Counted from the stretch's first letter, positions 8,174 through 18,055 are shown. The stretch: DNA of 64,000 bases from Lachnospiraceae bacterium (GCA_022781925.1 JALESO010000002.1:1-64000); one strand, 5' to 3'. Numbers and translations: made by a program. The notes: generated by a model not told the origin, from the letters alone.

Positions 8174-9910
8174 TTATGATAGGTTCGCCATCTCGCAGAG
8201 TTTCTGATAAATACCGCCCTTTGCAAGCAGTTCCGCATGGGTACCGCTCTCCTCAATGCCATTTTCTGTCAGCACCAGAATGCGCTGTGCATTACGAATG
8301 GTAGACAGACGATGTGCGATTACAAACGTGGTGCGTCCTCTCGCAAGGATTTCCAGCGACTCCTGTACCACTTTCTCGCTCTCGTTATCCAGTGCGGACG
8401 TCGCCTCGTCAAAAATCAGGATCGGCGGATTTTTCAGAAATACCCGGGCAATGGACAGACGCTGCTTCTGGCCACCGGACAATTTCACGCCACGCTGACC
8501 GATATCTGTATCATATCCATCCGGGAAACTCATGATAAATTCGTGAGCATTGGCCTCTTTTGCCGCTTTGATGACTTCTTCCCGGCTGGCATCCGGTCTG
8601 CCGTACCGGATATTTTCCAGGATCGTTCCCGCAAACAGATACACATCCTGCTGCACGATACCGATATGGTTACGCAGATCAGACAGTTTAATCTTGCGGA
8701 TATCCTGTCCGTCCACCCGGATCGTGCCGCCTGTCACATCATAAAATCGCGGGATCAGGCTGCACAGGGTACTTTTTCCTGCACCGGAACTTCCCACCAG
8801 TGCCACATACTCTCCTGCCGGCACTTCCAGATCCACATGGTTCAGCACCATCTGATCACTGTCCGCATAATGGAAGGACACATTTTCAAAACTGATCTCG
8901 CCTTTTACTTCCTGCATCGGCTGTGCATCCGGCGCATCCTTGATATCAGGAACCACAGAAATCATCTCCATAAAACGCTCAAAGCCGGAATATCCGTTCT
9001 GGAACTGTTCCGTAAAATCAATCAGCGTCTTGATCGGCTCGGTAAAGACATTGATATACAGTAAAAATGTGATCAGATCCGTGATGTTTCCTTTTCCACG
9101 GGCGATCATCACGCCGCCGGACAGCATTACCACTACGGTGATGGCTGTCGTAAAAGCCGTCAGTCCGGCATTGTATCCACCCATGTACCGGTAACTGTTT
9201 TTCTTTGCATCCAAAAATCCATCGTTTCCTTTTTTGAATTTTTCATTCTCGATTTCTTCATTTGCAAAGGATTTTACCACACGGATACCGGACAGATTAT
9301 CCTCGATCTGACTGTTAATATCTGCAATTTTCACACGGTTCATACGGAAGGCACGTTTCATTTTTTTATTGAACACATAGGCATACACCAACATAAACGG
9401 CACCAGTGCAAATGCTGCCACCGTCAATCTCGGACTGATGTTTACCATAATAATGAACGCACCGATGATACGGATCAATGAGATCACGATATTTTCCGGT
9501 CCGTGGTGCAGCAGCTCCGTAATATCAAACAGATCTGACGTAATACGGGACATCAGCTGACCGACTTTCTGATCGTCATAAAACCGGAAGGACAGTTTCT
9601 GGTAATGAGAAAAGATCTCCGCACGCATATCGTATTCGATCTTTGCTCCCATGACATGTCCATAATTCGAGATAAAATAGTTGCAGTAACACTGCACCGC
9701 GATCAGCACCAGCATGATCACGCCAAGACGCAGAATCGTATGCAGCGCCTGACTGCTTTCCCAGTGGACTACCTCAGATGTAATGTAACGCACCACCAGC
9801 GGAATCACCAGAGATACCGCCGCCGCGCCAAATGCGAAAAACATATCCGCAACAAAAATTCCCATATATGGCTTATAATATGAGAACAGCTTTTTCAAAT
9901 TTTTCCTCAT
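8174..9910 (-). CDS. ABC exporter, fused permease and ATPase (half-transporter)
   Basis: 578 residues: six-helix ABC transmembrane domain (residues about 15-310), then the nucleotide-binding domain with Walker A GSSGAGKST, Q-loop, signature LSGGQKQR, Walker B ILIFDEATSALD and H-loop IAHRLST. The length and order match MsbA/BmrA-type homodimeric exporters of lipids, peptides or drugs. No partner half-transporter is adjacent, which favours a homodimer. ATG at 9910 with aagggg upstream; the likely promoter is at 10018-10047. Confidence 0.85.
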   Translation of the reverse strand: MRKNLKKLFSYYKPYMGIFVADMFFAFGAAAVSLVIPLVVRYITSEVVHWESSQALHTILRLGVIMLVLIAVQCYCNYFISNYGHVMGAKIEYDMRAEIFSHYQKLSFRFYDDQKVGQLMSRITSDLFDITELLHHGPENIVISLIRIIGAFIIMVNISPRLTVAAFALVPFMLVYAYVFNKKMKRAFRMNRVKIADINSQIEDNLSGIRVVKSFANEEIENEKFKKGNDGFLDAKKNSYRYMGGYNAGLTAFTTAITVVVMLSGGVMIARGKGNITDLITFLLYINVFTEPIKTLIDFTEQFQNGYSGFERFMEMISVVPDIKDAPDAQPMQEVKGEISFENVSFHYADSDQMVLNHVDLEVPAGEYVALVGSSGAGKSTLCSLIPRFYDVTGGTIRVDGQDIRKIKLSDLRNHIGIVQQDVYLFAGTILENIRYGRPDASREEVIKAAKEANAHEFIMSFPDGYDTDIGQRGVKLSGGQKQRLSIARVFLKNPPILIFDEATSALDNESEKVVQESLEILARGRTTFVIAHRLSTIRNAQRILVLTENGIEESGTHAELLAKGGIYQKLCEMANLS

Positions 9911-10236
9911 GTTTTGTTTCCCCTTATTATATCTGACATAAAAATAGGTAAATGCTAACGTTCACTCTTTATGTAAACTTTGATAACGGAATGCATCTTC
10001 TGAGTGAACCGTAGTCTAATATACTACATCCATGCAAAAAAAGTCAAACCACTCGTGCTCTCATTCTCCGACTTTTCCGCAAAAAGTTTGGCTTTCCTAA
10101 CAATTCTCACATCTCTTGACTTTCTTTCCTGATTGGTTCACTATACTTTTATACATATTGTAATGCCGCAATGATCTTGCAGTATTTTTTCAATTATCTG
10201 CTCACTGTTGCAGCATTTCAGCAAGGAGGTTATTTT
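9911..10236. promoter_or_regulatory. Divergent intergenic region of the ABC exporter and the LUD gene
   Basis: Contains the exporter promoter on the minus strand: TTGACT (10047-10042), 18-bp spacer, TATATT (10023-10018). The exporter leader holds an inverted pair gttcactc (9960-9967) and gagtgaac (10002-10009) that could fold. For the LUD gene a weak promoter around 10115-10165 is likely (ttgact followed by tatact with a long spacer, or ttggtt-17-tattgt); I cannot decide between them. No gene is seen here. Confidence 0.5.
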
Positions 10237-10875
10237 ATGACACCAAAACAGAAATATTATAAAGTTGCCGCAGAAACGATTCTGAAAAACATCGAACGCC
10301 GGGGCTACGAAGGATGTTACTGCGAAACCAGTGAAGAAGCAGTCAAAAAGGCTCTTTCTTATGTGACACCTGGTTCCAGCGTATCTTTCGGCGGTTCCAT
10401 GACTATGAACGAATGTGGTCTGATGGATGCGCTGCAAAAAAGAGACGACATCACATTGCTGGATCGTTCCAAAGCCTGTTCCCCGGAGGAGATCAAAGAG
10501 ATTTATCACAAGGCACTGTCCTGTGATTACTATTTTATGAGCACCAATGCCATCACCTTAGACGGTCAGCTGGTCAATACAGACGGCACCGGAAACCGCG
10601 TAGCCGCACTGATCTACGGACCGGAAAATGTCATCATCATCGCCGGTATGAACAAAGTCACTGCCACACTGGAAGAAGCAGAATCCAGAGTAAAAAATAT
10701 TGCTTCTCCGCCAAATGCCATCCGTCTGGACCGCAATACCCCCTGTGCACTGACCGGAAGCTGCCATGACTGCTTTGCAGAAGGATGTATCTGCAACCAT
10801 ACCGTCATTACACGGCGAAGCGCCATCAAAGGACGTATCAAACTGATCCTTGTAGGAGAAGAACTGGGCTATTAA
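10237..10875 (+). CDS. LUD-domain protein (LutC/YkgG-like lactate utilisation family)
   Basis: 212 residues. The LUD fold signatures are visible: SVSFGGSMTMNECGLMDAL, FMSTNAITLDGQLVNTDGTGNRVAALIYGP and the Cys-containing C-terminal part SCHDCFAEGCICNHT. LUD proteins are associated with LutABC oxidation of L-lactate, but this gene stands alone without LutA/LutB, as is common in Clostridia, so its reaction is uncertain. The start at 10237 follows a strong aaggagg; an earlier in-frame ATG at 10171 has no ribosome binding site. Confidence 0.8.
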   Translation: MTPKQKYYKVAAETILKNIERRGYEGCYCETSEEAVKKALSYVTPGSSVSFGGSMTMNECGLMDALQKRDDITLLDRSKACSPEEIKEIYHKALSCDYYFMSTNAITLDGQLVNTDGTGNRVAALIYGPENVIIIAGMNKVTATLEEAESRVKNIASPPNAIRLDRNTPCALTGSCHDCFAEGCICNHTVITRRSAIKGRIKLILVGEELGY

Positions 10876-10972
10876 CACAAAACTACCGAACCTATTTGCA
10901 TAGCATTTCATCTATTCGGTAGTTAATTGTGAAACAGTGTCTGATAAAAATGTAACTATCATTATCTCACCC

Positions 10973-11019
10973 AAAAAGGATGTCCATCAGGGAATGCACC
11001 CTGATAGACATCCTTTTCA
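10973..11019. terminator. Terminator between LUD gene and argS
   Basis: Stem aaaaggatgtc/gacatcctttt with inner atcaggg/ccctgat around the loop aatgca, A-rich before and T-rich after. It sits between two convergent genes and can serve both. A second, looser inverted pair (aactaccgaa/ttcggtagtt) lies at about 10880-10923. Confidence 0.75.
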
Positions 11020-11103
11020 TTTTTATCTGTTATTCCATTACTGCTCCGTATCGTTCCGATACTTTTTAGTATAAATACAAATAGTTTTCCTATCGCATTG
11101 TAC

Positions 11104-12870
11104 TTACATTTTCTCCGGTGCGTCGAATCCGAGCACATCGATGCATGTCTCAAGAACATCTCTGGTCAGTTCTAACAGACGGATATAACCAGCCTGTACT
11201 GCCACATCCTCTTCCACCATGATCTTTGTCTCATGATAGAAATGATTCAGTGCGTTTGCAAGGCTGTAAATGTATGCGCAGATCTTATGCGGTGCGAGTT
11301 CCTCTGCTGCATTTGTCATTACTTCGTTGAAGCGGGCCAGTTCCAGCATCAGGCTCTTCTCACTTGCGGAGTGTGCTGCCTGAATGGTGTAATCTGCTGC
11401 GCTCTTGCCGCTCTGTGCATATTTTTTCAGAATGGATTTGATACGCACGATGGTATACAGAATGTATGGACCAGTATTTCCCTCAAAGGAAATAAAGCGG
11501 TCAATATCAAAAATATAATCTTTGGAAGCCTGATTGGACAGATCTCCGTATTTGATGGCGGATAATGCAACCTGTTTTGCTGTCTTTTCCGCTTCTTCTT
11601 TTTCCATGGTATTATTTTCGGAAATTTTCTGGTACATCTCGTTCTGGATGTCACCTACCAGTTTTTCCAGACGCATTACACCGCCCTCACGGGTCTTGAA
11701 CGGTTTGCCGTCTTTGCCGTTCATGGTACCAAAACCGATAAATTTCAGTTCTGTGCTGTCATCCACCAGACCGGTTTTCTTTGCACAGCGGAATACCTGT
11801 ACAAAATGAAGTTCCTGACGTTTGTCTGCCAGATATACCATCTGATCCGGATGATAATCTTTCATACGCCATACAATGGTAGCCAGATCTGTTGTTGTAT
11901 AGAGGGATGCTCCGTCAGATTTTAAGATCATACATGGCGGAATCTCTTTTGCGTCGCTCTCCTCGCTGACATCAACGACAAGTGCACCCTCGCTCATATA
12001 TGCAAAACCGTCTTTCTTCATCTGCTCTGCCATCGGTGCGATGTATGGATCCGCATCAGACTCACCTTTCCAGAGGTCAAAGGATACGTTTAAGCTGTCA
12101 TAGTTTTTCTTCAGATCCGCAATGGATACGGATAAAATGTGTTTCCACAGAGCGATATAACCTCTTCTGCCCTTCTGCAATTCAAAGGTTGCCTGCATTG
12201 CTGCTTCCTTATAAGCGGCATCTTCTTTTGATTTTCCACTTGCTGTCGGATAAATCTCTTCCAGCTCAGAAATGGTAAACGGTGCTTCCTCCGGATATTC
12301 TCCTTCGTATGCCTCGTCAAAATAAACCAGCTCCGGTTTACGCTCATGAAGTTCTGTAATGATCAGTCCCATCTGCAGACCCCAGTCGCCCAGATGCACA
12401 TCACCGATGACATTGTGACCGATGTAACGGCTCATACGTTTTACACTCTCACCGATAACTGCGGAACGAAGATGTCCGACATGCAGCGGTTTTGCCACAT
12501 TGGCTCCGCCGTAATCCACGATGATAGTCTTTGGCTCTGCAGTCTTTTTGCAGCCATAACGCTCATCTGCCTGCATTTCACGCAGATACTCTGCCAGATA
12601 TTCCTCGGATAATTTCAGATTCAGGAATCCCGGTTTCACAGATTCTACGGATGCAAACATCTCCACATCCTGCAGACGTGCTGCCACGTCATCTGCGATC
12701 ATAAACGGTGCTTTTTTATACTGTTTTGCGGCTGCCATGGCTCCGTTACACTGAAACTCGCACAGATCCGGTCTGTTAGACAATGTAACTTTGCCGAATT
12801 TCTCTTCATATCCGGCTTCCACAAAAGCTTTTGTTACCTCAGCGGTAATATTATCTAATAATTTTTTCAT
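11104..12870 (-). CDS. argS: Arginine--tRNA ligase
   Basis: 588 residues, class I synthetase that charges tRNA-Arg. It has the N-terminal Arg-specific domain, the HIGH motif as HVGH in PLHVGHLRSAVIGE (residues about 130-143), GDWGLQMG, the KMSK region degenerate as KPFKTREGG (as in many bacterial ArgRS), and a C-terminal DALR anticodon-binding domain. ATG at 12870 with gggagg upstream. The 195-bp leader region shows no T-box core, so it is not under the control used for trpXYZ. Confidence 0.95.
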   Translation of the reverse strand: MKKLLDNITAEVTKAFVEAGYEEKFGKVTLSNRPDLCEFQCNGAMAAAKQYKKAPFMIADDVAARLQDVEMFASVESVKPGFLNLKLSEEYLAEYLREMQADERYGCKKTAEPKTIIVDYGGANVAKPLHVGHLRSAVIGESVKRMSRYIGHNVIGDVHLGDWGLQMGLIITELHERKPELVYFDEAYEGEYPEEAPFTISELEEIYPTASGKSKEDAAYKEAAMQATFELQKGRRGYIALWKHILSVSIADLKKNYDSLNVSFDLWKGESDADPYIAPMAEQMKKDGFAYMSEGALVVDVSEESDAKEIPPCMILKSDGASLYTTTDLATIVWRMKDYHPDQMVYLADKRQELHFVQVFRCAKKTGLVDDSTELKFIGFGTMNGKDGKPFKTREGGVMRLEKLVGDIQNEMYQKISENNTMEKEEAEKTAKQVALSAIKYGDLSNQASKDYIFDIDRFISFEGNTGPYILYTIVRIKSILKKYAQSGKSAADYTIQAAHSASEKSLMLELARFNEVMTNAAEELAPHKICAYIYSLANALNHFYHETKIMVEEDVAVQAGYIRLLELTRDVLETCIDVLGFDAPEKM

Positions 12871-12913
12871 GTGTACCTCCCGGTTTCAATCTTTCTAATT
12901 GACAATTGGTTTT

Positions 12914-12942
12914 ATTTTAACATTATTTCCATGGTTGTGCAA
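12914..12942 (-). promoter_or_regulatory. Sigma-A promoter of argS
   Basis: TTGCAC (12942-12937), 17-bp spacer, TAAAAT (12919-12914) on the minus strand. The -10 is 44 bp upstream of the ATG. Confidence 0.55.
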
Positions 12943-12990
12943 CGCTGATCTTCCGCACTCTGTTATTTTTTTGTCAACGCTGATCTCTAC

Positions 12991-13021
12991 GCATATTTCC
13001 GGCAAATCTGTACATGCTTTC
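12991..13021 (+). promoter_or_regulatory. Candidate sigma-F/sigma-G promoter of sigG
   Basis: GCATA at 12991-12995, 17 bp, then CATGCTTTC at 13013-13021. This resembles the sporulation pattern GNATR / CATNNTA seen for forespore sigma factors, which would fit sigF-driven and auto-activated sigG. The match to the -10 is imperfect. Confidence 0.4.
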
Positions 13022-13065
13022 TAATACTTGTAAAGCAAACATTATCAATCCGGAGGCAAGAAACT

Positions 13066-13848
13066 ATGGCATCATATAAAGTAGAAATCTGCGGGGTGAA
13101 CACATCCACACTTCCCATTTTAAAAGAATCTGAGAAAAAGGATCTGTTTGTCCGCATCAAAAACGGGGATCTGGCGGCCAGGGAAACTTACATCCGTGGG
13201 AATCTCCGTCTGGTTCTCAGTGTCATCCGGCGCTTTTCCGCTTCTAATGAAAATGTGGATGACCTGTTTCAGATCGGCTGCATCGGACTGATCAAATCCA
13301 TCGACAATTTCGATCCCAGCCTGGACGTAAAATTTTCCACCTACGCCGTCCCCATGATCATCGGGGAGATCCGGCGCTATCTTAGGGACAACAGCAGTGT
13401 CCGGGTCAGCCGCTCTCTGCGGGATGTCGCCTACAAAGCCATCCACGCCCGGGAACTGATGACCCGCAGTAACAACCGGGAGCCGACACTGGATGAGATC
13501 GCAGCAGAGATCCAGATTCCAAAAGAAGAGATCACCTACGCACTGGATGCCATTCAGACACCGGTCAGTCTCTACGATCCCATTTACACGGACGGCGGCG
13601 AACCGCTCTACGTCATGGATCAGATTAGTGATAAGAAAAATAAAGAAGATCGCTGGGTGGAGAAACTCTCACTCAGCGATGCCATGAAGCGGCTGAACAG
13701 ACGGGAAAACCACATCATACAGCTGCGTTTTTTTGAAGGGAAAACCCAAATGGAAGTGGCGGACGAGATCCATATCTCCCAAGCGCAGGTCAGCCGCCTG
13801 GAAAAATCCGCCCTCAAGACCATGCGGAACTACCTCACGGTCACTTAA
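13066..13848 (+). CDS. sigG: RNA polymerase sporulation sigma factor SigG
   Basis: 260 residues, the late forespore sigma factor. The N-terminus MASYKVEICGVNTS is the SigG hallmark (the part that meets its anti-sigma factors). Region 2 has DDLFQIGCIGLIKSIDNFDP and VKFSTYAVPMIIGEIRRYLRDN; region 4 has the helix-turn-helix KTQMEVADEIHISQAQVSRLEK. The start is backed by ggagg. Unlike Bacillus, where sigG directly follows spoIIGA-sigE, here it is on the opposite strand with sortase and L,D-transpeptidase genes between. Confidence 0.95.
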   Translation: MASYKVEICGVNTSTLPILKESEKKDLFVRIKNGDLAARETYIRGNLRLVLSVIRRFSASNENVDDLFQIGCIGLIKSIDNFDPSLDVKFSTYAVPMIIGEIRRYLRDNSSVRVSRSLRDVAYKAIHARELMTRSNNREPTLDEIAAEIQIPKEEITYALDAIQTPVSLYDPIYTDGGEPLYVMDQISDKKNKEDRWVEKLSLSDAMKRLNRRENHIIQLRFFEGKTQMEVADEIHISQAQVSRLEKSALKTMRNYLTVT

Positions 13849-13882
13849 AATCCAGTGTTTATTATTACACCGGACGTAAATA

Positions 13883-13948
13883 GAGGGCACTGGAAATTTT
13901 TTCTTGGAACGCGATTGCTAGCGGACAAGACAAAATTTCAGTGCCCTC
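13883..13948. terminator. Long hairpin between sigG and the sortase gene
   Basis: gagggcactgg (13883-) pairs with its complement ending at 13948, with A/T-rich inner arms; the stem is over 20 bp with small mismatches. It lies between convergent genes. The T run is inside the stem rather than after it, so termination strength is uncertain. Confidence 0.55.
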
Positions 13949-13985
13949 ATTTCATAACATAAATTTAACCTCACGAACAAGACTT

Positions 13986-14756
13986 TTAATCCGCATTGAT
14001 CAAAACCCCATGCACCACGAAGCGTTTCGTCTCTCCGCTGCTGGTGCATGTGGTCAACGTTACGATCTTATCTTCTTTCGTCGGATGGATCCCGGTGTCC
14101 TTCATGGAAGAAGCCACCATACGGTCGATCATCGCCTGCCAGGTATCATCCGGTCCATAACCGACGGTGTAGACCTCATCGTCCTGATCCACATCATAAT
14201 AAGAAAAAATCTGATACCGCAGCACCTGCGTATCCGTATAAACATTGAAATATTGATTTTGCTCATAAAAACCTTCGTCGTTTTTGTATCGCTTCAGATC
14301 ACCGAACATCGTTGTATTTCGCATATTATGACCGTAAATAATGGAATGATAATCCGAAAAATCCGGCTGGTTCATTCCTTCCAGGAAAATACATCCCGCA
14401 ATGTGATAATTCCTGTAAATATCGCTGCGCAGATATTTTTCATCATCTCCAGAATACAGCACCGGATAACTGATATGGACATTGTCATAGTTGTCAAAGC
14501 GCAGCCACGCCATAATGTCCGGATTTTCCTTGCGCAATGCATCAAACTGGATACGGGTTCCATCCTGCCAGAGTGCGCCTGCGCCATCCGGATGCACCAC
14601 ATATTCAGACTCCAGCGTCTGAAATGTTTTTTCCGATTCCTGATAATCCTTCCGGATCCCAACCAGTTTTACAATGGCAAATATCATCACTGCCAGCGCC
14701 ACGATCAGTATGATCAGCGTCACCGGATGTCGCTTTTTCTTCTTTTTCTCTTCCAC
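13986..14756 (-). CDS. srtB: Class B sortase
   Basis: 256 residues: basic N-terminus, a signal-anchor helix (about 11-32) and the extracellular sortase barrel. The catalytic residues are visible: His in IIYGHNM, Cys in VTLTTC and Arg in KRFVVHG. The inserted helix and overall size fit class B rather than class A. It would cut a sorting signal and attach the substrate to the wall. No NPQTN-like substrate is encoded next to it, so the substrate is elsewhere. It follows the L,D-transpeptidase gene by 63 bp, suggesting a wall-remodelling operon. Confidence 0.88.
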   Translation of the reverse strand: MEEKKKKKRHPVTLIILIVALAVMIFAIVKLVGIRKDYQESEKTFQTLESEYVVHPDGAGALWQDGTRIQFDALRKENPDIMAWLRFDNYDNVHISYPVLYSGDDEKYLRSDIYRNYHIAGCIFLEGMNQPDFSDYHSIIYGHNMRNTTMFGDLKRYKNDEGFYEQNQYFNVYTDTQVLRYQIFSYYDVDQDDEVYTVGYGPDDTWQAMIDRMVASSMKDTGIHPTKEDKIVTLTTCTSSGETKRFVVHGVLINAD

Positions 14757-14782
14757 GTTCTTCTCCTCACTCTAATATTTTA

Positions 14783-14802
14783 CCCGGACAGATCTGCCCG
14801 GG
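14783..14802. other. 20-bp near-palindrome between L,D-transpeptidase and sortase genes
   Basis: cccggacagatctgcccggg is nearly self-complementary. There is no T run after it on the minus strand, so it is more likely an mRNA hairpin that adjusts downstream expression than a full terminator. Confidence 0.4.
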
Positions 14803-14819
14803 CAAAACACATAACCTTG

Positions 14820-16313
14820 TTAATATACCACAACCGGATATCCGATTTTTACATTTTCATAAATGGTCTTCATTGCGCTGTATGGTGTATTGACACAGCC
14901 ATGAGATCCACGGGTCTTATAAATGGAACCGCCAAATTCAGATCTCCAGGATGCATCGTGGATACCCACATCACCGTTGAAAGGCAGCCAGAAAGATACT
15001 TCCGAATTGTAATCCTGACCAGTCAGCGTGTAGTTTGTCATACGCGCATCGATCGCCCATACACCGCCGGATGGAGTGCTGTGTCCCGCCGATACATTTC
15101 CGGTTACCACCGGTGTGGAGACAATACACTGTCCGTCTTTATACAGCCACATGGTCTGGGCCGCAATGCTGACTTCGATATATGTAGAACCGAGATCATT
15201 GGTATCCCGGCAGACACCAGTGTACAGATATACCGGTTCCACAGTGGTCGTCTCTCCTGCCAGCACCAGTTCTTTTAACTGGGCAACGGTTTTTTTCTTA
15301 TTGATACACCAGCCGTAATCTCCACCTTTTAATGTGATCGTCTGACCATCATGCGTCGTAAACTGTCGGCTCAGACCAAAGGTATCATATTTTAATCCAA
15401 GCTGATGCACATACTCTGTGATCTTTTCCTCATCCAGATCAAAGGTATAATCATCCCCGAATGTGATCCAGTCTGCGATCTCGTCGCTGTCCACCACTTC
15501 CTGACGGTCGCCGAAATCATAGGTGATCTTTGCCACCAGCATTTTATTGGCATCTTCACACTCTTTTTTCAGATTTTCATCCTCTTTATATACCTTAGGC
15601 GCAATATAACAGTCCTGCTCCTCCAGAGATACCTGATCCAGTCCCTCTTTGATGGCTGTCTCGATGGCACTGTCCGCTTTCTGGATATCCAGCTGATTGC
15701 CAGGCTGCTCCTCTGCAATCTGGAATTTGCCGTCTTTGTACTCCAGATGCGCATCCGTTGGTGCGGTCATAGTTTCTTCCTGTATACAGGATAAAGCACT
15801 GATGGTATCATCCAGTTTCTGCTCATCCATGGTAATTCCAAGAGAAATATCTTCCTTGGTGGTTGCTCCCATCAGGAACCACAGGAAGGCTTTCTGTTTT
15901 TCAAATAATGCTTCCAGTTCTCCCTGATCATCATATTTCAGATCAATAGCAGAAGCATTGATCCTCTCATCTCCGTCACGGGTAGTGATCGTCAGCTGAT
16001 AGGCATTCATCTTTTCCGCAATTTTCTCTTTGATACTGTCTACGCTTTCATTCCGCAGGGAAATACCAAAAGCGGTTCCCCCGGTATAAAAATGTCTGCT
16101 ATAATAAATCGTACCTGCGATATACAGAACAGCCAGCACTGCGATGACCACACATACAATTTTCCGAAATCGTTTCTGCCCAATCCGCTGTCGTTTTAAT
16201 TCCTGTCTTAACTTTGTCTTTTGCACACTTATTACTTCCTTTGTATTTTGTTTCTGTATTTGCAGCTGTTTCCAGTCAGTCACCTCATATTTTAACGCAT
16301 TTTTATTTTTCAT
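14820..16313 (-). CDS. L,D-transpeptidase (YkuD) with peptidoglycan-binding-like domains
   Basis: 497 residues. A long basic cytosolic N-terminus precedes one transmembrane helix (about 50-70, IVCVVIAVLAVLYIAG). Two repeats of the PG_binding_4-like region lead to a C-terminal YkuD domain with the catalytic pattern His in GIHDASW and SHGCVN (Cys nucleophile). It would form 3-3 cross-links or attach proteins to peptidoglycan on the outer face. A TTG at 16316 directly precedes the ATG at 16313; ATG is preferred. Only a weak aaagg lies very close upstream, so the start is not certain. Confidence 0.88.
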   Translation of the reverse strand: MKNKNALKYEVTDWKQLQIQKQNTKEVISVQKTKLRQELKRQRIGQKRFRKIVCVVIAVLAVLYIAGTIYYSRHFYTGGTAFGISLRNESVDSIKEKIAEKMNAYQLTITTRDGDERINASAIDLKYDDQGELEALFEKQKAFLWFLMGATTKEDISLGITMDEQKLDDTISALSCIQEETMTAPTDAHLEYKDGKFQIAEEQPGNQLDIQKADSAIETAIKEGLDQVSLEEQDCYIAPKVYKEDENLKKECEDANKMLVAKITYDFGDRQEVVDSDEIADWITFGDDYTFDLDEEKITEYVHQLGLKYDTFGLSRQFTTHDGQTITLKGGDYGWCINKKKTVAQLKELVLAGETTTVEPVYLYTGVCRDTNDLGSTYIEVSIAAQTMWLYKDGQCIVSTPVVTGNVSAGHSTPSGGVWAIDARMTNYTLTGQDYNSEVSFWLPFNGDVGIHDASWRSEFGGSIYKTRGSHGCVNTPYSAMKTIYENVKIGYPVVVY

Positions 16314-16412
16314 CAACCTTTCCCGGAAAAATTAATAAATTTGTAAACATTTTCTCATTGCTGTATCAGTTTTGTAACCATTCCGTTTCCAAGCTGTCTG
16401 CAAAATGTATCT

Positions 16413-17150
16413 TTATTCATATTTTGTAATTTCTTTTTTCAGATGACGCATGATTTTTTTCTCAAGTCTGGAAATATAAGACTGTGAGATCCCCATCTGA
16501 TCCGCCACTTCCTTCTGTGTATATTCCCTTCCTCCGGCGGTCAGTCCATACCGCAGTTCAATGATATTTCGCTCTCTGGGAGACAGACGCGCGATCGCTG
16601 CCTTCAGAAGCTTCTTCTCCATCTCTGTCTCCATGTCTTTGTAAATGATATCTTCTTCCGTTCCCAGAATGTCCGACAGCAGAAGTTCATTGCCATCCCA
16701 GTCCACATTCAACGGTTCATCAAAGGACACTTCCATCTTCATTTTGCTGGTGCGGCGCAGATACATCAATATTTCATTTTCGATACAGCGGGAAGCATAG
16801 GTTGCCAATTTGATATTTTTGCCCGGATTATAGGTGTTGATGGACTTGATCAGCCCGATGGTTCCGATGGAGATCAGATCCTCCACACCGATGCCGGTAT
16901 TGTCAAATTTCTTTGCTATGTATACCACAAGACGCAGATTATGTTCGATCAGTTTTTTTCTGGCATCCTCCTCGTTTTCCGTTCCAAGCAGCATGATACA
17001 GTCATTTTCATCTTCCCGCTCCAGTGGAGCCGGAAGCACTTCCGTTCCACCGATATAATGGATCTCATTGGAATTGAGAAACAGCAGATTTTGCAGAGTT
17101 GGAATTAATTTTAATTGAAATTTTCCTGGTACAGATACTCTTAAATACAT
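16413..17150 (-). CDS. sigE: RNA polymerase sporulation sigma factor SigE (pro-form)
   Basis: 245 residues, the early mother-cell sigma factor. The N-terminal pro-sequence ends near [16 protein letters not shown], which matches the processing region of pro-SigE cut by SpoIIGA. Region 2 has [21 protein letters not shown] and [19 protein letters not shown]; region 4 has [22 protein letters not shown]. It follows spoIIGA by 120 bp in the same direction, the conserved spoIIG operon arrangement. Confidence 0.95.
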   Translation of the reverse strand: MYLRVSVPGKFQLKLIPTLQNLLFLNSNEIHYIGGTEVLPAPLEREDENDCIMLLGTENEEDARKKLIEHNLRLVVYIAKKFDNTGIGVEDLISIGTIGLIKSINTYNPGKNIKLATYASRCIENEILMYLRRTSKMKMEVSFDEPLNVDWDGNELLLSDILGTEEDIIYKDMETEMEKKLLKAAIARLSPRERNIIELRYGLTAGGREYTQKEVADQMGISQSYISRLEKKIMRHLKKEITKYE

Positions 17151-17270
17151 ACGCAGATGTCCTTTCTATTCTTCAATCTTCCACCTGCGCTTATTTGAAG
17201 CGGCGGATATTCATCTCAGTCCGAACTGCGGCTTCCACTCCTCTAAATGGCAATTCAACGTAATTTCCTA

Positions 17271-18038
17271 TCAAATGAAATAAGACGCATGGAGCAGCAT
17301 CTGCACACGGGGGTGCTGCATGACCGGTCCTTTCCGTAATCCGATTTCCGGTTTGAAAATCTGCTTTTTCGTACCTTTCCGCCAGATATCCATCCGATCC
17401 AGTAACACAACCTCCATGGTTTCCTCCCGGCTGATGGTTCGATAGGATATCTCCTTTTTTCTGACTGTATCCTGTGAGAGCTGTTCATACAATTCCTGTT
17501 CCAGCACCGATACCGGTGCGCCGTTATTCGGATCCCGCAGCAGATTTCCACTGTCACAATATGCCCACAGCGTCCTCTTCTTTCCGGACAGCCACACTTC
17601 TACCTTACAGACATTTTTCATTACCCGGTGTCTGATCTGATATCCGGTAAAAAGCAGGGATGCAGCCACACCATAGACGATCATCTGCCACATGGATCCG
17701 CCGGTCAGAGCTGTCAGCCAGTTCTGTACTCCTCCCATCACAAACAGTACGATGTACACGGTCAGTAATGCCCGCAGAAAACCAGCCCGGTCTCTGCCCC
17801 CAAATACCATAAGAGTCATCAGCGGGTGTACCATACCATGCACAAGCAGACTGTACATGAGATATTGTGGAATACAAACCAACAGGATCAGTGAGGCTCC
17901 CACACCAAACACACATGCAAACAGACATTTTTTCCAGCTGACAGCCACATTTAATATGATTCCGGCTGTATACACTGCGCAGAAGTCCAGAAACAGACTT
18001 GTCAGGAAAAAGATGTCCGCATACCATTCATATGCCAC
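17271..18038 (-). CDS. spoIIGA: SpoIIGA, sigma-E processing aspartic protease
   Basis: 255 residues: five hydrophobic helices in the N-terminal half, then a cytosolic retropepsin-like domain with the catalytic motif YCDSGN near residue 165. It cleaves pro-SigE after a signal from the forespore. The start is a GTG at 18038, with gggagg 6 nt upstream. The gene is 86 bp downstream of ftsZ, separated by the ftsZ terminator, and probably has its own promoter (18056-18089). Confidence 0.92.
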   Translation of the reverse strand: MAYEWYADIFFLTSLFLDFCAVYTAGIILNVAVSWKKCLFACVFGVGASLILLVCIPQYLMYSLLVHGMVHPLMTLMVFGGRDRAGFLRALLTVYIVLFVMGGVQNWLTALTGGSMWQMIVYGVAASLLFTGYQIRHRVMKNVCKVEVWLSGKKRTLWAYCDSGNLLRDPNNGAPVSVLEQELYEQLSQDTVRKKEISYRTISREETMEVVLLDRMDIWRKGTKKQIFKPEIGLRKGPVMQHPRVQMLLHASYFI

Positions 18039-18055
18039 TTGTCACCTCCCTGCTT

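Noticed and set aside
12871-13065. A T-box or other leader before argS
   Set aside because: No GGTACCGCG-type core and no terminator hairpin between the promoter and the ATG; the leader is too short.
13941-15278. A long open frame on the plus strand (445 codons)
   Set aside because: It lies fully opposite the sortase and L,D-transpeptidase genes, whose catalytic motifs are intact. It has no ribosome site or family features and is a by-product of their codon use.
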